Assembly: GCF_014655715.1 (NCBI RefSeq)
Contig: NZ_BNBM01000002.1
Span: forward strand, 186,001 to 250,000
Direction of reading: 5' to 3'
DNA: 64,000 bases
Origin: Streptomyces lanatus
GTDB lineage: Bacteria > Actinomycetota > Actinomycetes > Streptomycetales > Streptomycetaceae
Below are positions 18,101-27,025 of this stretch, piece after piece; the stretch's first letter is position 1, and every line of letters starts with the position of its first letter. A program made the position numbers and the translations under genes. The notes under the pieces are model-generated. The model worked only from the letters and a program-made list of their open reading frames with translations, did not search any database and had not been told where the DNA came from.

Positions 18101-19989
18101 TGGTCCGGGAACACCCGGAGCGCGAGGAATTCCGCCGGCTGCACATCCTGGCATTGAAGGGGACGGGGCGGGTCGCGGAGGCGGTGGAGGCGTACGAGTC
18201 CTACTCCGAGGTCCATGGCAGCCCGGTCGACGCGGCCCTGCACCAGCTGTACCTCGAACTGCGCGCGACGCGCGAACGGGGGCGGCTGACCATCCTCTTC
18301 GAGGCTCCCGCCCTGGACCAGCGGCCCGACGCCCGGGACACCCTGGGCCGCGCGGTGACGCAGTTGCTGTCCCGTGGGGATCTGGCCTCGCACCAGTTCG
18401 AGGTGCTGACCCGCGACAACGGCTACGCCGTACTGACCGAGCCGGACGCCTTTGTGCTGCCCGCGCTGCTGCGCAATCTGCCCGCGGCTCTCATGGAGGT
18501 CGCGGACCCGCCACCGCTTCGGGTGGCGTTCTGGCACACGCCCTGGTTCACCGACTCCAACCGGCGCGTGGTGCCGGACGAGGTTCAGGCCGCCCTGGAC
18601 ACCGCCGACACGGACCTTCTGGTCGTTGTCTCCTCCTACCTGTACGAGCAGTACGCGGACAGCAGCGCCACCATCGGTACGGCCCACTTCCAACCCTTGC
18701 GCACGGGAGAGCGGCCCGGCGCTCCTCTCGCCTGGTACAGCACCCCGGACCTGCCGCGCCGGGTCCCGGACGAGGAGGCCCAGGACCTGGTCCGGGGCCC
18801 GTTCACCACCCCCGACACCGGCCGGCTCGCCGCCCCGGACCCCGGCCGCACCGCCGTCGTGCTCGCACCGAGCGACGGCTCGATGACCGTCCTGTTCCCG
18901 AACCACCCACTGGCCCAGCGCCCGCCGCTACGCACGACGTACTACGAGGTCGACCTCACGGTGCACCGCAGCGGCACCGTCGTCTCCCTCCCCGCCTCCG
19001 CGGGCGGCAGCTTCGCCGCCACGGTCGAGCTGTCCTGGCATGTGGAGGACCCGGTGGCCTTCCTGCGCGGCGAGGCCACGGACATCCCCGACCTCCTCCT
19101 CCGGCACGTCGCCACGGAGGCGAGCCGTATCACCCGCCGCTACCCGCTGCGCCGGGTCGGGGCTGCCCAGCAGGCCCTGCGCACCCGGCTGCGCCACGGG
19201 CCGGTGCCGGGGCTGTCGGTGACGTACTCGATCCAGCTGACGGGGGAGGCACCACCCGTTCCCGGAATCCAGCACCTGCCCCCGGTCCAGCAACAGCCCT
19301 CCACCCCACCCCCGGCCACCGCCCTACTGCACAACGCCGAAGTCGTCCTCCTCGGCTTCGACGGCCCACTGACCAGGCCGTTCTCCAGGAAGACCGCCCG
19401 TGACGCCGCGCTCGACCTGCTGTCCCTGGTGGTCGAGAACCGCGACCCGGAGGACGCGCTGGCGGGACGGCCCCTGACGAGCACCGCGGTCTCGGGCGAA
19501 CCCGTGCACCCGCTGGAGGTGCTGCGGGCCTTCGCCGACAGCGGCCTCGCCCCGCTGCTGCGCGAACGCCTGGACCAGCTGGAGCTGCGGGCCGCGGCGG
19601 AGTCCCGCTCGACGCAGGGCGCCGCCGAACTGGTGCAGGCCCTGCGCGTCGCCGGTCGTCCCATGGCCGTCGTCTCGAACTTCTCCGCGGAGGCGGTCCG
19701 CCGCCATCTGGAACACGTGGGGCTCCCCTTGAGGGCGATCTTCGGCCGCGGCACGCTGCTGATGCCCGATCCGCAGTGCCTCCGCCTCGCCCAGGGCCAC
19801 TTCATGCAGCCTGCCCGGAGCGTCCTGATCACCTCGACCGCGGCCGAGGTCACCGCCGCCCTGCGCCTCGACCTCCCCGTCATCGGCTACGCCGACTCCC
19901 CCCTCACCCGAACGGACCTCCTCGAGGCCGGCTGCGACCTGATCGTCGACTCGCTCCAGCCCCTACTCGACGCCGCCCGCTCTCTCTGA
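15145..19989 (+). CDS. SAV_2336-type giant protein: vWA-like, pseudokinase, SARP/BTAD and HAD-like domains
   Basis: This is a 1614-residue single chain. About 185-300 is a vWA-like domain, with LVYDTGPTMPVW in place of DxSxS and LIVSDC supplying the later acidic residue. About 594-790 is a protein-kinase fold lacking catalytic residues: VAVHLYG has no VAIK lysine, VRGQLGWDGLLL replaces HRDLKxxN and SRFELG replaces DFG. About 809-1042 is a SARP-like winged helix plus bacterial transcriptional activation domain (ITLLGPPRIRLAG, then BTAD helices). Around 1046-1365 lie two alpha/beta segments I cannot name. About 1396-1614 is HAD-like, but motif I reads LGFDGPLT, so the nucleophile position looks lost. 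It is probably the sensor/scaffold of the operon that drives MoxR and the protease. Confidence 0.8.
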   Translation: MASEGRERAGAVGGSDVARLAAVLAAGAGTGAGGEAGPTSREIAELLWFAGKLGEGSGGEGGAGAPAPPTPPGHTHHDTGTATDFTPDPIAAPPPTPPHDPPPDDRVPLHLPAPNPRGTRPPLLAPAPAMLPHPLALQRALRPLKRKVPSPRVRLLDEHATADRIARLGGRPDVWLPVLRPAPDRWLRLNLVYDTGPTMPVWRPLVRELHTTLAQSGVFRTVTVHRATPDGRAHHVPALADGRTVTLIVSDCMGPQWRPGPAGDRWHRTLRRWAGRMPLAVVQPLPEHLWHTTALPAAPGLLTAPAAAAPSAALTFLPYEDEAQKPPAGAVPLPVLEPAPAWLANWAALVAAPGGGRAPGALAWLPPTPVPPAEPAPDIAELPVSDLVLRFRATASPEAFRIAGHLALANPSLPVMRLVQRALDGSPRPQHLAEIILSGLLTAVAGPPGSYEFRPGVRQLLLRSLPRTARTRTREFLARVGGLIDERAGLAAGEFGAEPGRDAERAFATVRAETVRRLGGEAVGGLVDGTEERPAGETAQPPAGETKGRPSGETADGPVHVTTREPGRGTEPPRATGERRGRLGDDAAEWQDHELVGGRYRLVRQRGANQRVWAAVDVRSDRRVAVHLYGPQAAPQDRFLREAGTLAGLAHPNLASVIDFGVQDSRPYLVAEFVDGVTLAELMQGSGRGISFRVFARLVRDVTRGLDALHERGLVRGQLGWDGLLLRPDGQVVLSRFELGELSEAHSPYSDFTQFRLLLQDLTVDATDDLPFRPALARLADYHSPASAVRQLALSDDSDPAKGDAERLSITLLGPPRIRLAGSSADAPSPEAQALLCMLLLHQGRRVGFAALAEGLWEDPPSTTEALRRCHDLAGELRRFLGPCTLAELADGGYALHLPDDYVDVHHCEQLLGGRTDDMTPRTRYSLIQEALSLFYGDPLDGIPGPAAQATRARLRTLRLTLCATRAELDLELGDFERAATDLAALVREHPEREEFRRLHILALKGTGRVAEAVEAYESYSEVHGSPVDAALHQLYLELRATRERGRLTILFEAPALDQRPDARDTLGRAVTQLLSRGDLASHQFEVLTRDNGYAVLTEPDAFVLPALLRNLPAALMEVADPPPLRVAFWHTPWFTDSNRRVVPDEVQAALDTADTDLLVVVSSYLYEQYADSSATIGTAHFQPLRTGERPGAPLAWYSTPDLPRRVPDEEAQDLVRGPFTTPDTGRLAAPDPGRTAVVLAPSDGSMTVLFPNHPLAQRPPLRTTYYEVDLTVHRSGTVVSLPASAGGSFAATVELSWHVEDPVAFLRGEATDIPDLLLRHVATEASRITRRYPLRRVGAAQQALRTRLRHGPVPGLSVTYSIQLTGEAPPVPGIQHLPPVQQQPSTPPPATALLHNAEVVLLGFDGPLTRPFSRKTARDAALDLLSLVVENRDPEDALAGRPLTSTAVSGEPVHPLEVLRAFADSGLAPLLRERLDQLELRAAAESRSTQGAAELVQALRVAGRPMAVVSNFSAEAVRRHLEHVGLPLRAIFGRGTLLMPDPQCLRLAQGHFMQPARSVLITSTAAEVTAALRLDLPVIGYADSPLTRTDLLEAGCDLIVDSLQPLLDAARSL

Positions 19990-20205
19990 CCGCGACACGC
20001 CGCCTGACACCCCATCACTTGCAGAATCCCCCGTTCAGCCGCACCCCACCCGGCCCCCTCCAGAAGGCGACCCCCTCCCTCCCGCGCGCACGATGGCGAA
20101 GGAGAGGCCGCCACCCGCCGGCCCCGCACATTCGACCCACACCCCAATGCGAGGCCCGCCACCCACCCGGCGGACCCATGGTCTGCGCTATCGGGAGGAC
20201 ATCCC

Positions 20206-21240
20206 ATGCCCGCCACACTGGAGCAGCTGCGCCGCTGCCACTTCGCCGTCGACCTGGGGGCGGCCAGGACCCGCGTCTATGTGAAGGGCTCGGGACTCGT
20301 CGTCGACCAGCCCTCCGTCGCCGCGGTCAACACCCGCACCGGCGCCCTGATCGCGGTCGGTGAGTTCGCGGAGCGGATGACGGGGCGCACCCCGGACTAC
20401 ATTCGTGTCGTACGGCCCGTGTCCGGCGGCACCGTCGTCGACATCGAGATGGCGCAGCGCATGCTGCGGCATCTGCTCGGCGACAAGATGCGCCGTGCGC
20501 TGCGCCGCAAGCCGTTCCTGAGGGGCGCCGCCTGCACCCCGCACGCCCCGGACCCGCTGGCCCGGCGCGCGGCCATCGAGACGCTGGTCGGACTGGGGGC
20601 GCGGCATGTGGAGCTGGTGGACACGCTCATCGCCGCCGCGGTGGGCTGCGGGCTGCCCGTGGAGCAGCCCGAGGCCAGCATGATCATGGTGTGCGGGGCC
20701 GCGACGACGGAGGTCGCGGTGCTGTCGCTCGGCAACATCGTCACCGCCGAACGCGTCCGGGTCGGCGGCGAGGCCGTGGACCACGCGATCGTGCAGCACC
20801 TGCGGCACGAGCACGAGCTGATGCTGCCCAGCCAGAACGTACGGCCGCTGCAGCTGGCCCTGTCCGGCAACGGGCTCAGCCCGCACGGCCCGACCTCCAC
20901 CGAGATCCACGGCCGCGATGTCTGCACGGGCCTCGCCCGCTCCGTCCAGGTCGACACCGCCGCCGTACGGGACGCCATCCAGACGCCGCTGACCGCCGTG
21001 CTCGACAGCATCGGCAAGGTGCTGCGGGACTGCCCGCCCGATCTGGTGGCGGACCTCGCGGACCGCGGCATCATGATGGTCGGCGGCAGCGCGCTTCTCC
21101 CCGGCTTCGACGAGATGCTGCGCCGGGCGACGAGCATGCCGGTGCACATCGCCGAGCGCCCCGACGTGTGCGCGGTCCAGGGCCTCGGCACCATGCTGGA
21201 GGGCAAGGTCGAGCCGCTGGAGCTGAACCCGGCCACGTGA
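20206..21240 (+). CDS. mbl: MreB-family actin homologue (Mbl)
   Basis: A 344-residue actin-fold ATPase, normal length for MreB/Mbl. Phosphate-1 motif FAVDLGAARTRVYV, connecting motif VVDIEMAQRML, phosphate-2 region MVCGAATTEVAVLSLG and adenosine motif IMMVGGSALLPGFDEML are all visible. The P2 loop departs from the usual DIGGGTT, here CGAATTE, a feature I recall in the streptomycete Mbl group. In Streptomyces these proteins act in spore-wall synthesis rather than vegetative rod shape. The gene stands alone with its own promoter region (19990-20205, where nothing else is seen). Gene order from matB to mbl agrees with my memory of S. coelicolor SCO2444-SCO2451. Confidence 0.88.
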   Translation: MPATLEQLRRCHFAVDLGAARTRVYVKGSGLVVDQPSVAAVNTRTGALIAVGEFAERMTGRTPDYIRVVRPVSGGTVVDIEMAQRMLRHLLGDKMRRALRRKPFLRGAACTPHAPDPLARRAAIETLVGLGARHVELVDTLIAAAVGCGLPVEQPEASMIMVCGAATTEVAVLSLGNIVTAERVRVGGEAVDHAIVQHLRHEHELMLPSQNVRPLQLALSGNGLSPHGPTSTEIHGRDVCTGLARSVQVDTAAVRDAIQTPLTAVLDSIGKVLRDCPPDLVADLADRGIMMVGGSALLPGFDEMLRRATSMPVHIAERPDVCAVQGLGTMLEGKVEPLELNPAT

Positions 21241-21244
21241 GCGG

Positions 21245-21358
21245 TCAGTACGGCAGGATCCGCCCCGAGGGCGTACGGCGGTCGATCTCGCCCCTGGTGT
21301 CGCGGGGAGCGGCCGGCCTGCGGGTGACACGAACGCGAACGTGGGTCTGGCGGTTCAT
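21245..21358 (-). CDS. Small basic protein, 37 residues
   Basis: A short ORF begins with ATG preceded by GAGGAGG at ideal spacing and ends 4 bp from the mbl stop, convergently. The product is strongly basic, MNRQTHVRVRVTRRPAAP at its start and PSGRILPY at its end, with no membrane segment. Its only support is the excellent ribosome site and G/C third positions. It could be a real small protein or a chance ORF. No homologue is known to me. Confidence 0.5.
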   Translation of the reverse strand: MNRQTHVRVRVTRRPAAPRDTRGEIDRRTPSGRILPY

Positions 21359-21529
21359 GGCGCCCTCCTCGTATCTCGGTCCGTTGCGACCAGCCTTCTC
21401 TACGCAACCTTTCGGCACATCGTGCCCACGGAGACACTTGTCATGCCTCCGCAGGAGGAGCGGACGGGGGCACGGCTACTTCCCAGGGAGGAAAACGCCC
21501 TTAAGGGACGCGGCACCCCCTGTAGGCGA

Positions 21530-22210
21530 TCAGTCCTCCGCCCACCGATACCGCCGCTCCGGCCTCCCCGCCTGCCCATACCGCAGCGCCACCTCGGCCC
21601 GCCCCGTGACACTGAAGTGCTCCAGATACCGCCGCGCACTCACCCGCGACACCCCCGACCGCGCCGCACACTCCGCCGCGGACAGACTCCCCCCGGCCCC
21701 CCGCAGCTCCCGCTCGATCAGCTCGGCCGTCTCCACGCTCATGCCCTTCGGCAGCGGAGCCACCGCCGCGGCCGGGCCCGCACCTCGCGCCAGTGCCCGG
21801 TCGACGTCGGACTGGCCGCTGACCACGGCCGAGTAGAGGTTGCTGCGCCGGGCCGCGTACCGCTCCAGACGAGCCCGCAGATCCCCCGCGTCGAAGGGCT
21901 TCAGCAGATAGTCGACGACTCCCTGCCGTACGGCACCGCGCACCGCCTCGGACTCACGTGCCGCGCTGATCACCATGACGTCGCAGTCGTGTCCGGCGGT
22001 GCGCAGCCGGGGGATGATCTCCAGGCCGAACATGTCGGGGAGGTAGAGGTCGAGCAGCACCAGGTCGGGTTGCAGCTCGGCCACCGCGGTGAGCGCCTGC
22101 TCTCCGCAGTCGGCCGTGCCGATCACCCGGAACCCGGCGACGTCGTTGACGAAACCGCGGTGGATCCGCGCCACCATGAAGTCGTCCTCCACGATCAGCA
22201 CATCGATCAT
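21530..22210 (-). CDS. DcuR/CitB-type response regulator
   Basis: A 226-residue response regulator. The receiver domain (1-120) has the acidic pair in VEDDFMV, the phospho-acceptor Asp in LVLLDLYLP, a Ser/Thr switch in VISAARE and the conserved Lys in YLLKPF. The C-terminal part holds a helix-turn-helix (LSAAECAARSGVSRVSARRYLEHF) of the CitB/DcuR group. It overlaps its kinase gene by ATGA, so kinase and regulator are made together. The divergent neighbour is a tricarboxylate transporter operon, the usual target of this regulator type. Confidence 0.92.
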   Translation of the reverse strand: MIDVLIVEDDFMVARIHRGFVNDVAGFRVIGTADCGEQALTAVAELQPDLVLLDLYLPDMFGLEIIPRLRTAGHDCDVMVISAARESEAVRGAVRQGVVDYLLKPFDAGDLRARLERYAARRSNLYSAVVSGQSDVDRALARGAGPAAAVAPLPKGMSVETAELIERELRGAGGSLSAAECAARSGVSRVSARRYLEHFSVTGRAEVALRYGQAGRPERRYRWAED

Positions 22211-23856
22211 CGGACTCCCTCCGTCGCTCGGTCGGCCGGTCGGCCGACGGACATCCGGGCGGTGAACATGGCGCCCGCCGACGTGTTGGCCACCGACACC
22301 TCACCACCCCGCCGTTTGCACACCAGCCGGGTCAGGGCCAGTCCGATCCCCCGGTCGCCGCCCTGTGCGGCCTTGGTGGTGAACCCGTGCGAGAACACCT
22401 CCTGCGCCAGCTCGGGGGCCACCCCCGGCCCCGAGTCGCGTACGACGATCTCCACGCTGGAGGCGTCCTGGCGCAGTTCGACCTCCACCCAGGCGCCTTC
22501 GTCCCCGGTGCCGGATCCGCTCGCGGCCGCGTCGACGGCATTGTCCACGAGGTTGCCCAGCACGGTCGCCACATCGGCGGAGTCGGTCGGCTCCAGCCGT
22601 TCCAGCGAGGTCTGCTCGGAGATCTTCAGGCGTACCTTGCGCTCCGAGGCGAGCGCCGACTTGGCCATGAGGAGCGCGGCGACGGCCCGGTCGCGGACCC
22701 GGCTGGTGAGGTGCAGATCGAGTGACTCGCGGTGTTTGCGCAGGGCGCGGACGTACCGTACGACCTCGTCGTGCTCGCCGATCTGGATGAGTCCGGAGAT
22801 GGTGTGGAGCTGGTTGGAGAACTCGTGGGCCTGGGCGCGCAGCAGCTCGGTGGTGCTGCGGAAGGAGCCCAACTCCCGTTCCATGCGGGCGAGTTCGGTG
22901 CGGTCGCGCAGGGTCGTCACGGAGCCGAGGCGGCGGCCGTCCTTGGTGACGTCCATGCGGTTCATCACCAGGACGCGGCCCCGGCGTACGACCACCTCGT
23001 CGCGCCGGTCGAGGTCCCCCGGTTCCGTCCCGGCCAGGACGTCGTACAGCCGCCCCTCGATCCCGAGGTCGGCCAGGCTCATGCCGACGCAGTTCTCGGG
23101 CAGGTCGAGCAGTCCGCGGCCGACCTCGTTCACCAGGGTCAGGCGCTGCTGCGGGTCGAGGGCGACGACTCCCTCGGCGATGCCGAACAGCATCGCCTCC
23201 CGGTGTTCGGCCAGCCCCGCGATCTCGCGCGGCTCCATGCCGAAGGTCTGGCGTTTGATGCGCCGGGCCAGCAGCCATGAGCCGGCGAGGCCGAGGACGC
23301 TGGCGACGCCGAGGTAGACCAGGAGGTAGGAGGAGGCGCCCACCAGGCGCTGTCCGACCGACGGTGTGGCCCGGCCGACCATCACCGTGCCCAGGTGGGC
23401 CCCGGTGTTGCCGAGCACCGGTGCCTGCGCCGCCAGCTGGGTGACGCCCTCCACCGGCAGCTCCCCGGACCAGCCGCGCACCGCGGCGACTCCCGGTTCC
23501 CCGGTCGGCAGCCGGGTCCCTACCAGGGTGGGGTTGGTCGCGGCGACGATCTTCCCTTTCCTGTCGGCGACCATGGCGGAGGTGACGCCGGCCCGGGTGA
23601 CCGTGGACTGGAGCAGCGGGGCGAGCATCTCGGCGGGGGCGGGGCGGACGAGTTGGGTGCGTACGAGGGGATTGCTCGCCGTTTCCTCCGCGAGCGCGGT
23701 GACGCGGCGGCCCTCGACCCGGTCGAAGGTCGCCGTGGACTGCGACAGCGAAACGGCGGCCACGGCGACCAACACGATCAGGACAATGGCGAGCTGCCAT
23801 ACAAGCAGCTCACCTGCGAGGGTCTGGCGCCTGTGTGGCCGGGACGTAATGACCAC
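22207..23856 (-). CDS. CitA/DcuS-type sensor histidine kinase
   Basis: A 549-residue membrane sensor kinase. One helix near the N-terminus (LLVWQLAIVLIVLVAVAAV) and another at about residue 180 flank an extracytoplasmic PDC/sCache sensor. It is followed by a cytoplasmic PAS domain (AIAEGVVALDPQQRLTLVNEVG). The transmitter has the phospho-acceptor His in LRAQAHEFSNQLHTISGLIQ, the SpoOB/CitA-type H-box. The ATPase domain has NLVDNAVDAA, VRDSGPGV and GGDRGIGLAL. GTG 23856 is preferred over a TTG six codons upstream, which has no ribosome site. It presumably senses a citrate-like acid outside the cell and activates the divergent transporter operon. Confidence 0.92.
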   Translation of the reverse strand: MVITSRPHRRQTLAGELLVWQLAIVLIVLVAVAAVSLSQSTATFDRVEGRRVTALAEETASNPLVRTQLVRPAPAEMLAPLLQSTVTRAGVTSAMVADRKGKIVAATNPTLVGTRLPTGEPGVAAVRGWSGELPVEGVTQLAAQAPVLGNTGAHLGTVMVGRATPSVGQRLVGASSYLLVYLGVASVLGLAGSWLLARRIKRQTFGMEPREIAGLAEHREAMLFGIAEGVVALDPQQRLTLVNEVGRGLLDLPENCVGMSLADLGIEGRLYDVLAGTEPGDLDRRDEVVVRRGRVLVMNRMDVTKDGRRLGSVTTLRDRTELARMERELGSFRSTTELLRAQAHEFSNQLHTISGLIQIGEHDEVVRYVRALRKHRESLDLHLTSRVRDRAVAALLMAKSALASERKVRLKISEQTSLERLEPTDSADVATVLGNLVDNAVDAAASGSGTGDEGAWVEVELRQDASSVEIVVRDSGPGVAPELAQEVFSHGFTTKAAQGGDRGIGLALTRLVCKRRGGEVSVANTSAGAMFTARMSVGRPADRATEGVR

Positions 23857-23953
23857 TATGAACTCAACCTTCAATGGTCACACAACTGAGACAGGTCGTC
23901 TCGGGAACCGCACAATCATGGCGCCGGATCGGGCCGAGCGAAAGGGATGAGCC

Positions 23954-24961
23954 ATGAGAACCAGACGAGCCGCACTTGTCGGCGCTCTTGCCACCGTGTC
24001 GATGATCGCGGTCAGCGCCTGTGGCGCGACCGCCGACAAGGACTCGGGGAGCGGAGGCGGATCCGGCGATCCCGTCACCGGTCTCCGGCTGATGGTCCCC
24101 AACACCCCGGGCAGTGGTTACGACCTCACCGCCCGCACCGTCACCCAGGTCATGGAGGACACCAAGGTCGCCTCGGGTGTCCAGGTCTTCAATCTGCCCG
24201 GCGCCAGCGGCACCGTGGGGCTGCAGCGCCTGGTGAACGAGAAGGGCAACGGCAAGATGGCCATGCAGATGGGCCTGGGTGTCGTCGGAGCCTCGTACAC
24301 CTCCAAGTCGAAGGCGACGCTGACCGACACCACGCCGCTCGCCAAGCTGATAGAGGAGGCCGGCGCGATCGTCGTGCCGAAGGACTCCCCTTACAAGTCG
24401 ATGGACGACCTCGTCACCGCGTGGAAGGCGAACCCGAAGAAGATCGCCGTGGGCGGCGGTTCGACGGCGGGCGGGCCCGACCATCTGCTGCCGATGCAGC
24501 TGGCGAAGGCGGTCGGCATCAAGCCGAAGGACGTCAACTACGTGTCGTACGACGGCGGTGGGGAACTGCTTCCGGCCATTCTCGGCAACAAGATCGCCTT
24601 CGGTGCGAGCGGTTTCAGTGAGTTCCTCGACCAGATCGAGGCCGGGCAGGTCCGTGTCCTCGCGGTGACGAGCGAGAAGCCGATCGACGCGCTGAAGGAC
24701 GCCCCCACGCTCAAGGACTCCGGCATCGACCTGGTCTTCACCAACTGGCGCGGCATCGTGGCCCCTCCCGGGATCACCGATGAGCAGAAGAAGACCTGGA
24801 TCGACTCGCTGACGACGATGCACGACTCCAAGGAGTGGCAGGCGCAGCTGAAGAAGAACGGCTGGGTCGACGCCTTCGCCACCGGTGACGAGTTCGGCAC
24901 CTTCCTGACCGAGCAGGACAAGGCCGTCGCCGACCTGCTGGCCGAGCTCGGGCTGGCATGA
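23954..24961 (+). CDS. tctC: Tricarboxylate-binding lipoprotein TctC
   Basis: A 335-residue extracytoplasmic solute receptor of the tripartite tricarboxylate transporter (TTT) family. The N-terminus has a signal peptide with lipobox VSAC, so it is a lipoprotein on the outer face of the membrane. The family's ligand loops PNTPGSGYDLTAR and LPGASGTVGLQRL, plus AVGGGSTAGGPDHLL and YVSYDGGGELLPA, are present. It delivers a carboxylate to TctA/TctB. The start follows AAAGGGA and overlaps tctB by ATGA at its end. Confidence 0.92.
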   Translation: MRTRRAALVGALATVSMIAVSACGATADKDSGSGGGSGDPVTGLRLMVPNTPGSGYDLTARTVTQVMEDTKVASGVQVFNLPGASGTVGLQRLVNEKGNGKMAMQMGLGVVGASYTSKSKATLTDTTPLAKLIEEAGAIVVPKDSPYKSMDDLVTAWKANPKKIAVGGGSTAGGPDHLLPMQLAKAVGIKPKDVNYVSYDGGGELLPAILGNKIAFGASGFSEFLDQIEAGQVRVLAVTSEKPIDALKDAPTLKDSGIDLVFTNWRGIVAPPGITDEQKKTWIDSLTTMHDSKEWQAQLKKNGWVDAFATGDEFGTFLTEQDKAVADLLAELGLA

Positions 24962-25494
24962 GTTCGCAAGTGGAGGAGCGGACCGTGGAGGACTCCCCTC
25001 CGCCGAGCCGGGGCGGGGACCGCGCGCAGTACGGCGTGTGCGTGTTCCTCGCCCTGCTGGGCACCGCGGTGATCGTGGACGCCCTCGGCATCGCGCACAT
25101 CACCAGCGGCACCGACCCGGTCGGCCCGCGCGCGGTCCCGCTGATCCTGGGCACGCTGCTGGTGGTGCTCGCGGTGCTGTACGCCGTCGACGTGGCCCGG
25201 GGCGGCCGCGGTGAGATGGAGGCCGGCGAGGACGTCGATCTGTCGGACGGCACCGACTGGCGCACGGTGGCGCTGCTGATCGCGGTGTTCGTGGCGAACG
25301 CGCTGCTCATCGAGCGGCTCGGCTGGGTGATCAGCGGCGGCCTGCTGTTCTGGGGCACCGCGTTCGCGCTCGGCAACCGGCACTACATCCGCAATCTGCT
25401 GATCGCCGCGACGCTCTCCCTGACGACGTTCTACGCGTTCGCGATCGGCCTCGGCGTGAATCTCCCCGCCGGCGTGCTGCAAGGAATCCTGTGA
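24958..25494 (+). CDS. tctB: Small membrane subunit TctB
   Basis: A 178-residue membrane protein with four predicted helices ([49 protein letters not shown] and the C-terminal pair), matching the TctB family length and topology. It starts inside the tctC stop codon and ends 10 bp before tctA. Its role is the small permease subunit of the sodium-coupled TTT transporter. A hydrophilic acidic loop ([13 protein letters not shown]) separates the two helix pairs. Confidence 0.9.
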   Translation: MSSQVEERTVEDSPPPSRGGDRAQYGVCVFLALLGTAVIVDALGIAHITSGTDPVGPRAVPLILGTLLVVLAVLYAVDVARGGRGEMEAGEDVDLSDGTDWRTVALLIAVFVANALLIERLGWVISGGLLFWGTAFALGNRHYIRNLLIAATLSLTTFYAFAIGLGVNLPAGVLQGIL

Positions 25495-25504
25495 GGCCCG
25501 CGCC

Positions 25505-27007
25505 ATGGACAACCTGAACAACCTGATGCAGGGCTTCGCGGACGTGATGGCCCCGCTGAACCTGCTGCTCGCTCTGGTCGGCGTGGTCATCGGCACCGCG
25601 GTGGGCGTGCTGCCGGGCATCGGCCCGGCGATGACGGTGGCCCTGCTGCTGCCGATCACCTACGGCATGGAGCCGGTGCAGGCGTTCATCATGTTCGCCG
25701 GCATCTTCTACGGCGGCATGTACGGCGGTTCGACGACGTCGATCCTGCTCAACACTCCGGGCGAGTCCTCGTCCGTGGTCACCGCCATCGAGGGCAACAA
25801 GATGGCGAAGGCGGGCCGCGCGGCCCAGGCCCTGGCCACGGCCGCCATCGGCTCGTTCGTGGCGGGCACCATCGGCACCCTGCTGCTGGTCCTGATCACT
25901 CCGTTCGTGGTCGACTTCGCGGTCAGCCTGGGCTCGCCCGACTACTTCGCACTCATGCTGCTGTCGTTCATAGCCGTGACGTCGGTGCTCGGCTCGTCCC
26001 GTATCCGCGGCTTCATATCCCTGCTGCTGGGTCTGACGATCGGCCTGGTCGGCATCGACACCGTGTCCGGGCAGCAGCGCCTGACGCTCGGTGTTCCGCA
26101 ACTGGCGGACGGCATCGACGTCGTCGTGGTCGCCGTCGGCATCTTCGCGGTCGGCGAGGCGCTGTGGGTGGCCGCGCATCTGCGCCGCAAGCCCGCCGAG
26201 GTGATCCCGGTCGGCCGCCCGTGGATGGGCAGGCAGGACTGGAAGCGGTCCTGGAAGCCCTGGCTGCGCGGGACGGCGTTCGGCTTCCCGTTCGGCGCGC
26301 TGCCGGCCGGTGGCGCGGAGATCCCGACCTTCCTGTCGTACGCCACCGAGAAGCGGCTGACCAAGCACCCCGAGCAGTTCGGCAAGGGCGCCATCGAGGG
26401 CGTGGCCGGTCCCGAGGCCGCGAACAACGCGTCCGCCGCGGGCACCCTGGTCCCGATGCTGGCGATCGGCCTGCCGACCAACGCCACGGCGGCCGTGATG
26501 CTGGCGGCCTTCCAGTCGTACGGCATCCAGCCGGGCCCCCTGCTCTTCGAGCGGGAGGCGAGCCTGGTCTGGGTCCTGATCGCCAGCCTCTTCATCGGCA
26601 ACCTGCTGCTGTTGCTGCTGAACCTCCCGCTGGCCCCGGCCTGGGCGAAGCTGCTCCAGATCCCGCGGCCGTACCTCTACGCAGGCATCCTCTTCTTCGC
26701 CACGATGGGGGCCTACGCCGTCAACGCCCAGCCCCTCGACCTGTTCATCCTGCTCACCCTGGGCCTCCTCGGCTTCGCCATGCGGCGTTTCGGGCTTCCG
26801 GTGCTGCCGCTGATCGTCGGTGTGATCCTGGGCCCGCGCGCGGAGCTCCAGGGCCGGCGCTCCCTCCAGCTGTCCGGGGGTGAGCTGTCGGGGCTGCTGG
26901 GCGGGCCGGTGTCGTACACGGTCTACACGGTGGTCGCGGTGGTCCTGCTGTGGCCGCTGATCCGCAGGTTCGTCGTACGTCCGCTGCGCGCCCGTAGCGC
27001 CGCCTGA
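25505..27007 (+). CDS. tctA: Large permease subunit TctA
   Basis: A 500-residue polytopic protein with the TctA signatures [18 protein letters not shown] near residues 35-52 and [18 protein letters not shown] around 74-91, repeated in degenerate form in the second half ([17 protein letters not shown] and [18 protein letters not shown]). Length and about twelve hydrophobic segments fit the family. Together with tctB and tctC it forms a complete transporter for citrate or another tri/dicarboxylate. The citrate-type two-component system next to it is the probable regulator. Confidence 0.93.
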   Translation: MDNLNNLMQGFADVMAPLNLLLALVGVVIGTAVGVLPGIGPAMTVALLLPITYGMEPVQAFIMFAGIFYGGMYGGSTTSILLNTPGESSSVVTAIEGNKMAKAGRAAQALATAAIGSFVAGTIGTLLLVLITPFVVDFAVSLGSPDYFALMLLSFIAVTSVLGSSRIRGFISLLLGLTIGLVGIDTVSGQQRLTLGVPQLADGIDVVVVAVGIFAVGEALWVAAHLRRKPAEVIPVGRPWMGRQDWKRSWKPWLRGTAFGFPFGALPAGGAEIPTFLSYATEKRLTKHPEQFGKGAIEGVAGPEAANNASAAGTLVPMLAIGLPTNATAAVMLAAFQSYGIQPGPLLFEREASLVWVLIASLFIGNLLLLLLNLPLAPAWAKLLQIPRPYLYAGILFFATMGAYAVNAQPLDLFILLTLGLLGFAMRRFGLPVLPLIVGVILGPRAELQGRRSLQLSGGELSGLLGGPVSYTVYTVVAVVLLWPLIRRFVVRPLRARSAA

Positions 27008-27025
27008 TACCGCTGGAGACCTGAC

